A stretch of DNA of 64,000 nucleotides, taken from Vandammella animalimorsus (GTDB lineage: Bacteria; Pseudomonadota; Gammaproteobacteria; Burkholderiales; Burkholderiaceae_C). The position numbers and the translations under genes were made by a program. Under the pieces are notes generated by a model. That model saw only the letters and a list, made by a program, of their open reading frames with translations. It was not told where the DNA came from and ran no database searches. Within the stretch, counting starts at the first letter, position 1. The number at the start of each line of letters is the position of its first letter. Location: the NCBI RefSeq assembly GCF_002285265.1, contig NZ_NSJB01000002.1:1-64000 (forward strand), in the 5' to 3' direction. Shown here one piece after another: positions 55,715-64,000 of the stretch.

Positions 55715-56995
55715 CTACGCCCCATGCTCTGCCAGCCATTCGTCCAGCAGCGCAAAGAAGCGCTCGATTTCCGCATGGCTGGTGTAGTGCAGGCAGCCGA
55801 TGCGCAGCAGGCCGGTGTCTGCAATCCCCAGATGGCGCAGGATGTCCAGCGCGTAGAAGTTGCCACTGCCCACGGCCACGTTGCGCTGGCCGAACCATTG
55901 GCTGATGGCGTAGGGGTCGCAGATGACGCCGCTGCCATCGACGATGTTGAAGGCAAAGGTCGGGCTGCGCCCATGCGCGCTGTCGTGGCCGTACAGGCGC
56001 ACGCCGGGGCGCTGGCGCAGCCCCTGCAGCACGGCTCGGCTGATGCCCAGCTCGTACTCGTGCACGCGCGCATAGCTGGCCTGAAGGCGCGCGCGGCGCG
56101 CGGCGGCGCTGCCGCCCGCCGCTGGCCCTGGCTGCTCCAGGGCTGCCAGCTGCGCCCAGTAATCGATCATGGCGATGAAGCCGGCCTGCGCCTCGAACGA
56201 TTGCGTGCCCTGCTCCCAGCGGCCGGGCACGGCCTCGGCGGCGGGTTCGACCTTGTACGGGCGCAGGCTTTGCAGGTGCTCGCGCTTGCCATAGCACATG
56301 CCCAGGTGCGGGCCGCCGAGCTTGTAGGCCGAGGCGAAGAGGAAATCGCAATCGAGCGCACGCACATCGACCAGTTGGTGCACCGCGCCATGCACGGCAT
56401 CGATGCTCACCCAGGCGCCCACCTGGCGCGCAGCCCGCACCAGCGTGGCCGCATCGGCAAAGCTGCCTGTGACGTTGGAGGCCAGCGCAAAGGCCAGCAG
56501 CCGCGTCCTGCCATCGACCAGGCCCGGCAGCGCGGCATAGTCCAGATCGCTGCCATCGGCGTTGAGCGGCACGAAGCGCACGGCCACGCCCTGCTCCTGG
56601 GCGGCGCGCTGCCATGACGAGACGTGGGAGAAATGGTCCATGCGGCTGAGCACGATGTTGTCGCCCGCCTGCCAGGTGCGCGCCACGGCGCGGCTGAGGT
56701 TGAACATCAGGCTGGTGGAGTTCAGGCCGAAGAACACCTCATCGGCCGCGCAGCCCAGCCAATCGGCCGCGGCGGCGCGGGCATCGCCCACCAGGGTGCT
56801 GGTGCGCAGGCCGGCATCGGCATAGCCGCCGAAATTGCTGTTGTAGCGCCCCAGGTAGCCCACCATGACGTCGAGCACCGCCTGCGGCACCTGGCTGCCG
56901 CCCGGGCCATCCAGAAACAGCGGCAACTGGCCGCCCGCATCGGCATGGTGCAGCGCCGGGAAATGGCTGCGGATGGTGTCGATGGGGTAAGTCAT
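55715..56995 (-). CDS. Cysteine desulfurase-like class V aminotransferase
   Basis: A 426-residue PLP enzyme, type cysteine desulfurase-like (TIGR01976-like). FPALHHADAGGQLPLFLDGPGGSQVP is the N-terminal part, then GLNSTSLMFNLSRAVARTW, SIDAVHGAVHQLVDVRALD (PLP aspartate and following His) and SAYKLGGPHLGMCYGK with the PLP-binding Lys. Substrate is not known; members have been called desulfurases without proof. The start at 56995 has GGAG upstream. It sits 260 bp after the methyltransferase-like gene of the formaldehyde operon; the intervening 56996-57255 holds AT-rich DNA without a recognised gene. Confidence 0.86.
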   Translation of the reverse strand: MTYPIDTIRSHFPALHHADAGGQLPLFLDGPGGSQVPQAVLDVMVGYLGRYNSNFGGYADAGLRTSTLVGDARAAAADWLGCAADEVFFGLNSTSLMFNLSRAVARTWQAGDNIVLSRMDHFSHVSSWQRAAQEQGVAVRFVPLNADGSDLDYAALPGLVDGRTRLLAFALASNVTGSFADAATLVRAARQVGAWVSIDAVHGAVHQLVDVRALDCDFLFASAYKLGGPHLGMCYGKREHLQSLRPYKVEPAAEAVPGRWEQGTQSFEAQAGFIAMIDYWAQLAALEQPGPAAGGSAAARRARLQASYARVHEYELGISRAVLQGLRQRPGVRLYGHDSAHGRSPTFAFNIVDGSGVICDPYAISQWFGQRNVAVGSGNFYALDILRHLGIADTGLLRIGCLHYTSHAEIERFFALLDEWLAEHGA

Positions 56996-57255
56996 GGGCA
57001 ACTCCGTGGTTCAAATAGGGCAATCTCAAGGGATGTGATGTACACACTTTTCGGGCTGATGCGTGCAACGCCAATCCTTCTTGGGCTTTAGTAGCGATTT
57101 TTTGCCCAAGCAGCGGTCTGTCACTAAATGCTTTCTATTTTTCTTCGAACCAGCAACGAATAAAACATGTGACACCCCCCACTCAAAAAGAAATGGAACT
57201 GACATTTTCAATCCGTTCATCCCCAAAGCGATTTCCACTGAGGCGCAAAGCGGAT

Positions 57256-57725
57256 TCAACACCAGCGCCGCACCCGTTCCAGGTAATCGGCATACGGCTG
57301 GCCGAACTTGTGCAGCAGGATGCGCTCTTCGGGCTGGATCTGAAGGCGCTGCAGGCAGGCGATGAACAGCGGCACGGCCAGCAGGGCCAGCGGGTGCGCC
57401 AGCCACAGCGCCCAGCCGATCAGGCACAGCGCCATGCCCAGGTACATCGGGTTGCGACTGTGGGCGAAAACGCCGGTGGTGACAATGCGCGCCGCGGCCT
57501 GCGGCTGCAGCGGGTTGACGGTGGTGCGATGGCGGCGAAAGGCCAGCACGCCCAGTGCCGCCACCGACAGGCCGGCGGCCATCGACAGCCCGGCCAGCCA
57601 GGCTTTCATCGGTAGCGGCCAGGCCCATTGCGGCAGCGCCGCCGCCATGCCGTACATGGCCGCCGCAAACAGCCCGGCCAGCAGCGGCGGCGGGATTTTC
57701 AGCTCCAGCGCGCGCATGGCCCGCA

Positions 57726-57726
<1 letters not shown>
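57256..57726 (-). CDS. Isoprenylcysteine carboxyl methyltransferase-like membrane protein
   Basis: A 156-residue membrane protein with about four hydrophobic helices. The C-terminal half has the ICMT/PEMT SAM-binding pattern: TTGVFAHSRNPMYLGMALCLIG and RLQIQPEERILLHKFGQPYADYLERVRRW. The start (ATG 57726) overlaps the frmA stop as TGATG, so translation is coupled to frmA. A role in formaldehyde metabolism is not known for this family, but it is tightly tied to frmA here. A paralogue lies at 7368-7871 beside the formate dehydrogenase genes. Confidence 0.82.
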
Positions 57727-59199
<1,473 letters not shown>

Positions 59200-59249
59200 G
59201 GCTTGGCGGCTTGCAAATGGCGCGTGGCCCAGCACCGGGCGCAGGCCAC

Positions 59250-59266
59250 ATACTGCGGGGCAGTAT
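59250..59266 (-). promoter_or_regulatory. FrmR-type operator
   Basis: ATACTGCGGGGCAGTAT is an inverted repeat (ATACTG/CAGTAT) around a GC tract, the known architecture of RcnR/FrmR-family operators. It lies 51 bp upstream of the frmR ATG. It is the only such palindrome seen in the gap 59200-59629. Confidence 0.75.
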
Positions 59267-59370
59267 AGCGAATGGCCTGCAAAAAGCCATGCGCAATGGC
59301 TACCCGTGCAGGCAGGATAGAGCGGTTTCGATTCTGATGAAGACATTTCCTGCAAGCGCCGCTGGTTCTC

Positions 59371-59488
59371 GTCACACCCGCGAAGGCGGGTGTCCAGCCG
59401 CGACGCGCACAGGGATGGCGCTGCCGTGGGCCAATCCCCCCTCTCATGCACAGGGGGGCGCTGGATGCCCGCCTTCGCGGGCATGACC
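59371..59488. repeat. Dispersed inverted-repeat element (CCCGCGAAGGCGGG type)
   Basis: The left arm CGTCACACCCGCGAAGGCGG (from 59371) and a right arm near 59461-59488 (CTGGATGCCCGCCTTCGCGG) are imperfect complements with about 60 bp between. This arm sequence is the familiar proteobacterial intergenic repeat. Together with the operator and the TonB-gene terminator it fills the 430-bp gap 59200-59629; no gene is present. Confidence 0.75.
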
Positions 59489-59576
59489 AGAGCGACTTGC
59501 GAGATGGCGATGCCAGTCAGCGACCAGGTCTTGGATTTGTCAACGTTCGAGCAGAACACGCTCTGGCGCAGGCAGA

Positions 59577-59606
59577 AAAAAACCCAACCGCAAGCGGTTG
59601 GGTTTT
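59577..59606 (-). terminator. Terminator of the TonB receptor gene
   Basis: AACCCAACCGC pairs with GCGGTTGGGTT around AA (59580-59604), with a 7-T run on the minus strand after it. It lies 24 bp downstream of the receptor stop and shields the frmR promoter region. Confidence 0.92.
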
Positions 59607-59629
59607 CAAAAGGTGGTTGAAGGCTGGCC

Positions 59630-61909
59630 TCAGAAGCTCGCCACCACCGACAGGCTGAACTTGCGGCCTGGCTGGCTGTAGGCGTCGATGGTCGGCAGAT
59701 CGGCTGTCAGGCCGCGCACATCGCTCCAGCGCCAGTACTTGCGGTCCGTCAGGTTGTGCACCGCCGCGTTCAGGCGCACGTCGCCACGGGCATGGCGCAG
59801 CAGGCGCCATTGGCCGCTGAGGTCGAACGTGGTCGCCGCAGCCGGCAGGAAGGGGGCTGTGGGCGCGGCGCGCGGGTCGCTGGCGCGCGCCACGTCGCCG
59901 GCCTTCTTGGCCCAGCGGTGCGTCATGTCCAGGCGCACCATCCAGGCTGGCTGGGCATAGCGCACGCCCAGGTTCAGGCGTGCGGGCTGCACGCTGTCGA
60001 TGGGCTGGTTGCCCTCCTTGTTGCGGCCACGGGCCATGCCGAAGGCCGCCGGGAAGGACAGCTCGCCGCCGGCTACCTGCGGCAGGCGGTATTCGCCGGC
60101 CAACTCGAAGCCGCTGATGCTGGCGCGGCCGGTGTTGATGGCCTGGAACACCAGCGGATCGCCGGGGCGGCCCGTGCCGGCCACGCGCTGGTTGTCAAGG
60201 ATGAAGTCGCGGTAGCGACCGTGGAAGGCCGCGGCCTCCAAGCGCCAGCGCTCGCCCTGGCCCTTGACGCCCAGCTCCAGGTGCTGGGCCTTCTCGGGCT
60301 TCAGATTGGGGTTGGGCACGGTCATGTAATGGCCGATGGGGTTTTCAAAGAAGCGGTTGAGCTGATCGGCCCCCGGCGTGCGAAAGCCCGTGGCCCACTG
60401 GCCGTAGAGCGTCCAGTCCGGCGTCACGTCCAGCGTGGCCCCCAGACGCGGCGACAGGGCCGAGCCGCTGCGGTTGGCTGCCACGCCGGCGAAGCCCTTG
60501 GCGCTGGCGGCGATGCGGTAGCGGTCCCAGCGCAGGCCGGGGATCAGGCTCCAGCCGTTGCCGATGATCTCATCCTGTACGTACAGGCCGATGGCGGTCT
60601 CGGTCGTGTCCGGGAAGCGTTTGAGCGGGAAGGTCTCGCCCGCTGGCGGCGTCATGCCGGTCTGCAGGTTGTCGGCCTCGGTGCGCGCGCCATCCAGGCC
60701 ATAGGCCAGCTTGTGCGCCAGAGCGCCGGTGCGCAGCAGCTTCTCGGCCTGCACGCTGGCCTGCAACAGGTTCTCATGGTCCAGCGTGTCGCGCACCTGG
60801 GCGGGCTGGCGTTCGCGCGTGTTCTCGAAATGCTCCAGCGAGCGCAGGCGTTGATAGGCCAGCGAGGTGCGCAGCGAATCGGCCACCGGGCTGTCCAGCT
60901 CGAACTGGCCCTGCCAGCTCAGGCGGCGGCGCTGGTTGTCGGTCTTGCCCGAGGCGGTCAGCGTGGTCACGCCGCGCGAGACGGAGCCGTATTGCGACAG
61001 CAGCTGCAAATCGTCGCGCTTGCTGACGTACTCGGCCGAGAAGGTGTGGCGCTGCGCCGCATTGGGCTGCCAGACCAGCTTGCCCAGCAGCGCCGCATCG
61101 CGCGTGTCCTCCGGGTTGGGCTTGGTGCGCAGCGCGCTGGCGCTGTCGTTGCTGCCACGGTTGTCCAGCGCATGGCCCTTGAGCGCGCTGCCCGAGAGCA
61201 GCCATTGCACACTCTCGCTGGCCTGGCCCGCCACCGTGGCGCTGGCGCGCACGGCGCGGCTGTCGCCCTCATAGCCCAGGCCGGCCTGGCCGCCCAGGCG
61301 CTTGCCACCCTCCAGGTAGCTGGCCGGGCTGCGGGTGAAGAACTGCACCACGCCGCCGATGCCGTCCGAGCCGTACAGCGCCGAGGACGGGCCCTTGATG
61401 ATCTCCACACGCTCGACCAGGCCGAAGTCCACGTTGTCGCGGCTGGACGCGCCAAAGCTGTAGCCGCGCGGCATGCGCACGCCGTCCACCAGCATCAGCA
61501 CGCGGTTGCCTTCCAGGCCGCGGATGTTGAAGCCGGCATTGCCGCTGCGCCCGTCGCGGCTGTTGATGGTCATGCGGTTGGAGCGCCGCTCCACCGTCAC
61601 ACCGGGCACGGTCTCGGCCAGCTCGCGGATATCGCCCAGCTGGCGCTCTTGCAGCGCCTGCTCCTCAACCACCTGGGCGCTGGCGGGCACTTCGCGCAGC
61701 GTGCGCTCGCTGCGCGTGCCGGTCACGACGACGGCGGGCAGTTCCTTGTCGTGCGCCTGTTGTTTTTCCTGCAGGGGTGCAGCGGCCGTTTGCGCCAGTG
61801 CGCCGCCGCCGAGCAGGCAGCATGCAGCGGCCAGGGCCAGCGGCGTGCAGCGCATGGCCCATGGGCCAAGGCCTTTGTGAGCTTGGTGTGGGGTCATTGG
61901 TGAATCCAT
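59630..61909 (-). CDS. TonB-dependent haem/haemoglobin-type outer-membrane receptor
   Basis: A 759-residue receptor. Signal peptide about residues 1-40 (cleavage near GALA-QT), TonB-box-like ELPAVVVTGTRSER, plug domain (VPGVTVERRSNRMTINSRDG, NIRGLEGNRVLMLVDGVR, GLVERVEIIKGPSSALYGSDGIGG), then a 22-strand beta barrel ending SLSVVASF with C-terminal Phe. The plug signature fits the haem/haemoglobin/transferrin receptor group, but the ligand is not proven. Start 61909 (M1) or 61897 (M5) both possible. A Fur-like box lies 12 bp upstream. Confidence 0.9.
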   Translation of the reverse strand: MDSPMTPHQAHKGLGPWAMRCTPLALAAACCLLGGGALAQTAAAPLQEKQQAHDKELPAVVVTGTRSERTLREVPASAQVVEEQALQERQLGDIRELAETVPGVTVERRSNRMTINSRDGRSGNAGFNIRGLEGNRVLMLVDGVRMPRGYSFGASSRDNVDFGLVERVEIIKGPSSALYGSDGIGGVVQFFTRSPASYLEGGKRLGGQAGLGYEGDSRAVRASATVAGQASESVQWLLSGSALKGHALDNRGSNDSASALRTKPNPEDTRDAALLGKLVWQPNAAQRHTFSAEYVSKRDDLQLLSQYGSVSRGVTTLTASGKTDNQRRRLSWQGQFELDSPVADSLRTSLAYQRLRSLEHFENTRERQPAQVRDTLDHENLLQASVQAEKLLRTGALAHKLAYGLDGARTEADNLQTGMTPPAGETFPLKRFPDTTETAIGLYVQDEIIGNGWSLIPGLRWDRYRIAASAKGFAGVAANRSGSALSPRLGATLDVTPDWTLYGQWATGFRTPGADQLNRFFENPIGHYMTVPNPNLKPEKAQHLELGVKGQGERWRLEAAAFHGRYRDFILDNQRVAGTGRPGDPLVFQAINTGRASISGFELAGEYRLPQVAGGELSFPAAFGMARGRNKEGNQPIDSVQPARLNLGVRYAQPAWMVRLDMTHRWAKKAGDVARASDPRAAPTAPFLPAAATTFDLSGQWRLLRHARGDVRLNAAVHNLTDRKYWRWSDVRGLTADLPTIDAYSQPGRKFSLSVVASF

Positions 61910-61920
61910 TTAAAAAGAAT

Positions 61921-61939
61921 GATGAAAATCGTTCCTATT
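61921..61939 (-). promoter_or_regulatory. Putative Fur box before the TonB receptor
   Basis: GATGAAAATCGTTCCTATT (plus-strand reading) matches the AATGAGAATAATTCTCATT form at 13 of 19 positions, at the receptor's promoter. Supports iron-regulated haem uptake; weaker than the box at 48605. Confidence 0.5.
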
Positions 61940-62059
61940 CTATTTTTCTGTGTTACCAATGGTCAATGAATTGCATCCTGCGCAGCAGATGGCTGTGGCT
62001 GGAATGCTGACATTTGTTGCAAATTTGCCATAGCAGCGGCTCCAGCACCGCACATAAAA

Positions 62060-62088
62060 AACCCCGCAGAGTTTGCCCCTGCGGGGTT
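62060..62088 (-). terminator. Terminator downstream of ridA
   Basis: AACCCCGCAG pairs with CTGCGGGGTT (62060-62069 and 62079-62088), followed on the minus strand by a T run. It ends the minus-strand liv-thioesterase-ridA unit. The rest of 61940-62247 has no recognised gene. Confidence 0.88.
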
Positions 62089-62247
62089 GAGACTTGCCGC
62101 TTGCCTGTGGCTGCAGCGCAGCAAGGGGCGGCAGGCCCAGTCATGCCGCATCCTGCGCGGCAGACAAGGCGGAGTCGCCAAGGGCTGCAAGCGGCGCCGA
62201 AGCCTTCGGCGCTGTGCCGCAGGCACAGCGCGGCGGCACGCCAGCGC

Positions 62248-62640
62248 TCAATCGGGCAGCACGGCGGTGACTTCGATTTCCACCTTGGCGCGGTCTTCCA
62301 CCAGATCGGCCACCTGCACGGCCGTCATGGCGATGTTGAAGTTGCCGATCAACTCGCGGTAGGCCCGGCCGATTTCGGGGTAGGCGGCAACGTATTCCTT
62401 CTTGTCCTTGACGTACCAGGTCATGCGCACGATGTGCTGCGGGCCGGCGCCGGCCTCGGCCAGCACGTCCACGACGTTTTGCAGCGCCTGGCGCACCTGG
62501 CCGGCCAGATCGTCGGTGTGGAAGACGCCTTGGCCGTCCCAGCCGATCATGCCGGCAACGTAGATTTGCGTGCCGCGCACGGCCACGCCGTTGGCATAGC
62601 CTTTGGGGCGGGGCCAGCCTTGGGGGAGCAGGACTTGCAT
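62248..62640 (-). CDS. RidA-family protein (YjgF/YER057c/UK114)
   Basis: A 130-residue RidA-superfamily protein: GVAVRGTQIYVAGMIGWDG, AGQVRQALQNVVDVLAEAGA, VRMTWYVKDKKEYVAAY, then MTAVQVADLVEDRAKVEIEVTAVL. RidA proteins deaminate reactive enamine/imine intermediates; the active-site Arg of RidA (R105 in the archetype) is not obvious here, so it could be one of the Rid subfamilies without that activity. GGAAATCCCC site before ATG 62640. Confidence 0.88.
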   Translation of the reverse strand: MQVLLPQGWPRPKGYANGVAVRGTQIYVAGMIGWDGQGVFHTDDLAGQVRQALQNVVDVLAEAGAGPQHIVRMTWYVKDKKEYVAAYPEIGRAYRELIGNFNIAMTAVQVADLVEDRAKVEIEVTAVLPD

Positions 62641-62658
62641 GGGGATTTCCTTTGTTTG

Positions 62659-63189
62659 TCAAGAAAGTTCAGGGCGCGCGACGCTGGCGGCCGCGCCAGC
62701 GGCTGGCGCTGGCTGCATGGGCGCTGGCGGCAGCGCTTGCAACGCGGCGCGCACGTCTTCGGGGATGGCGATGGCCTGGTGCGTATCCAGGTTGGTAAAG
62801 ACCAGCACCTTGCGCGCCTGCACGCGCAACTGCGCGCCGGCGCGGCATTGCATGTGCAGGGTCAGGGATTTGCCGCCTGCGCGCTCAACCCACAGGCCAA
62901 GCTGCACGTCATCGCCCATGCGGCTGATGGCGCGGAAGTCGCACTCCAGCCGCGCGATGGGCAGGCCGATGCGGCGCGGCCCCAGCATGTGCGCGTAGCC
63001 AATGCCCAGGCCGTGGTCGAACCAGTCTTCCACCAATTGATTGAACAGCACCAGGTACTGCGGGAAGAAGACGATGCCAGCGGGGTCGCAGTGCGAGAAG
63101 CGGATGCGCAGCGGGCGCTCGAAGTGCATGGGCCGGGGCGCGTGCGCGGCGGCGGCGGTGGCGGCGGAAGTTGTGGGCGGCGTGGGCAT
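62659..63189 (-). CDS. Acyl-CoA thioesterase, 4-hydroxybenzoyl-CoA thioesterase type
   Basis: A 176-residue hotdog-fold thioesterase. RFSHCDPAGIVFFPQYLVLFNQLVEDWF carries the catalytic Asp of the 4HBT family, and IGLPIARLECDFRAISRMGDDV follows. A Pro/Ala tail ends the protein. Substrate unknown. The start ATG 63189 is internal to a longer open frame that is mostly a shadow of livF. It lies 14 bp downstream of livF and is probably co-transcribed. Confidence 0.86.
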   Translation of the reverse strand: MPTPPTTSAATAAAAHAPRPMHFERPLRIRFSHCDPAGIVFFPQYLVLFNQLVEDWFDHGLGIGYAHMLGPRRIGLPIARLECDFRAISRMGDDVQLGLWVERAGGKSLTLHMQCRAGAQLRVQARKVLVFTNLDTHQAIAIPEDVRAALQALPPAPMQPAPAAGAAASVARPELS

Positions 63190-63203
63190 GGCGGCGCTCC
63201 TGG

Positions 63204-63914
63204 TCAAACGCCGATGTAGCGCTGCCACAGCGCAGGCTCTTGCGCCAGTTGCGCCGAGCTGCCCTGCCAGACGGGCTGGCCGCGCTCGATGATGGTGTGG
63301 CTGTCGGCCAGCTCGATCAGGCGCTGCACGTATTTGTCGATCACCAAGATGGTCTGGCCCTGCGCGCGCAGCGCGGCCAGGCATTGCCAGATTTCCTCGC
63401 GGATCAGGGGCGCCAGGCCCTCGGTGGCCTCGTCCAGGATCAGCAAATGGGGGTTGGTCATCAGCGCGCGGCCAATGGCCAGCATTTGCTGCTCGCCGCC
63501 CGAGAGCTGGTTGCCCATGTTGTGCTGGCGCTCTTGCAGACGCGGGAACAGGTGGTAGACGCGCTCGAGCGTCCAGGGCTGCGCGCTTTGGCAGCGGTTG
63601 GCGGCAAAGGCTTGCAGGTTTTCGCGCACGCTGAGGTTGGGGAAGATTTGCCGCCCTTCGGGCACCACGGCCAGGCCCATGCGGGCGATGCGCTCGGGCG
63701 GCAGGCGCTCGATGCGCTCGCCGCGAAAGCGGATGCTGCCGCCAAAGGCGCGCGTCAGGCCCAGGATGGTGCGCACGGTGGTGGTCTTGCCCATGCCGTT
63801 GCGCCCCAGCAGCGTGGCCACGGTGTGTGGGGCAATGGCGCAGTGCATGCCAAACAGCACCTGGCTTTGGCCGTAGCCGGCTTGCACGTCTTGCAGTTCC
63901 AACAGGGCGCTCAT
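63204..63914 (-). CDS. livF: Branched-chain amino acid ABC transporter ATP-binding protein LivF
   Basis: A 236-residue ATPase: Walker A LLGRNGMGKTTTVR (about residues 36-49), Q-loop GRQIFPNLSVRENL, signature QLSGGEQQMLAIGRAL and Walker B LLILDEATEGLAP (Leu-family LivF feature). The later segment reads ILVIDKYVQRLIELADSHTI, where the usual switch-His position is Tyr/Lys. It overlaps the livG stop by 4 bp, so a liv operon extends right beyond the window. It uptakes leucine-type amino acids or related amides/urea. Confidence 0.93.
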   Translation of the reverse strand: MSALLELQDVQAGYGQSQVLFGMHCAIAPHTVATLLGRNGMGKTTTVRTILGLTRAFGGSIRFRGERIERLPPERIARMGLAVVPEGRQIFPNLSVRENLQAFAANRCQSAQPWTLERVYHLFPRLQERQHNMGNQLSGGEQQMLAIGRALMTNPHLLILDEATEGLAPLIREEIWQCLAALRAQGQTILVIDKYVQRLIELADSHTIIERGQPVWQGSSAQLAQEPALWQRYIGV

Positions 63915-64000
63915 GCGGTGCTCTCCATCGGGGCGGCGTTGGGGTGGGCGAGCGCATCCAGCTCATCGCCCAGATAGGCGCGTTGCACCTCGGGGTGGCA
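63911..64000 (-). CDS. livG: LivG C-terminal fragment, cut by the window edge
   Basis: The last 29 codons of an ABC ATPase gene, reading HPEVQRAYLGDELDALAHPN and ending MESTA. HPEVQRAYLG is the typical LivG C-terminal motif. The stop TGA overlaps the livF start (ATGA). The rest lies beyond 64000. Confidence 0.9.
   Translation of the reverse strand, partial: CHPEVQRAYLGDELDALAHPNAAPMESTA

Noticed and set aside
57002-57255. Possible small gene or RNA in the AT-rich gap before the desulfurase-like gene
   Set aside because: Only a loose inverted repeat (CTTGGGC/GCCCAAG, about 57080-57110) is seen; the available frames have no family features.

Overview
The window is high-GC DNA (coding GC well above 60%, third positions mostly G/C) whose protein content (LeuA of the long type, HpnC, DUF3649/PepSY/DUF3325 iron operon, YeiH exporter, liu leucine genes, LivFG, ETF-QO) points to a betaproteobacterium, most likely family Comamonadaceae. 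That placement is an inference from protein resemblance; no marker gene such as 16S rRNA is present.

Layout. (1) 0.4-1.1 kb: a PIN-toxin/antitoxin pair. (2) 1.4-7.3 kb: a membrane-bound, Tat-exported formate dehydrogenase (fdnG-fdnH-fdnI) plus its maturation factor fdhE. FdnG is interrupted by an in-frame UGA that is a selenocysteine codon, followed by a recognisable SECIS hairpin. (3) 7.3-10.6 kb: a small methyltransferase-like membrane protein, leuA and an AraC regulator. (4) 10.9-19.9 kb: the complete bacterial selenocysteine toolkit, selA, selB, selC (tRNA-Sec, UCA anticodon) and selD, interleaved with an unrelated exported protein, a YeiH-type exporter and an IPTL-CTERM surface protein with 291-bp internal repeats. 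(5) 20-25 kb: a PEBP protein, MetQ, MutY and a dynamin-like GTPase. (6) 25-38 kb: a leucine/isovalerate degradation region (AraC regulator, acyl-CoA synthetase, liuB, liuC, liuD) into which an ATPase plus VapBC and an AT-rich lipoprotein/DUF6973 block seem to have been inserted. Directly before liuD are three tandem 136-bp units, each carrying its own ribosome-binding site and a 38-codon ORF that starts with the same 12 residues as LiuD. This is the most unusual structure in the window. (7) 38-46 kb: a MacAB-like exporter, LysE exporter, an exported hydratase-like protein, an SDR and ETF-ubiquinone oxidoreductase. (8) 46-53 kb: DUF4124 protein, GST, HpnC, a Fur-box-preceded DUF3649-PepSY-DUF3325 iron operon, and a peptide-binding protein. 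(9) 53-59 kb: a TARG1/DarG-like macrodomain protein, S-formylglutathione hydrolase, VapBC with a nearby vapC fragment, a cysteine-desulfurase-like enzyme, a methyltransferase-like membrane protein, glutathione-dependent formaldehyde dehydrogenase and its repressor FrmR with a visible operator. (10) 59-64 kb: a haem-type TonB receptor under a Fur-like box, RidA, thioesterase, LivF and the end of LivG.

Functional themes. The genes suffice for oxidising formaldehyde (frmA, fghA) to formate and formate to CO2 at the membrane (fdnGHI), with selenium insertion encoded locally. Leucine-derived acyl-CoAs are handled by liuB/C/D, and electrons from acyl-CoA dehydrogenases can enter the quinone pool through the ETF-QO. 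Three toxin-antitoxin pairs, several intergenic inverted repeats and two AT-rich patches mark positions of gene gain. Coordinates of starts were chosen from ribosome-binding sites, family-typical N termini and overlaps, and are stated where ambiguous.
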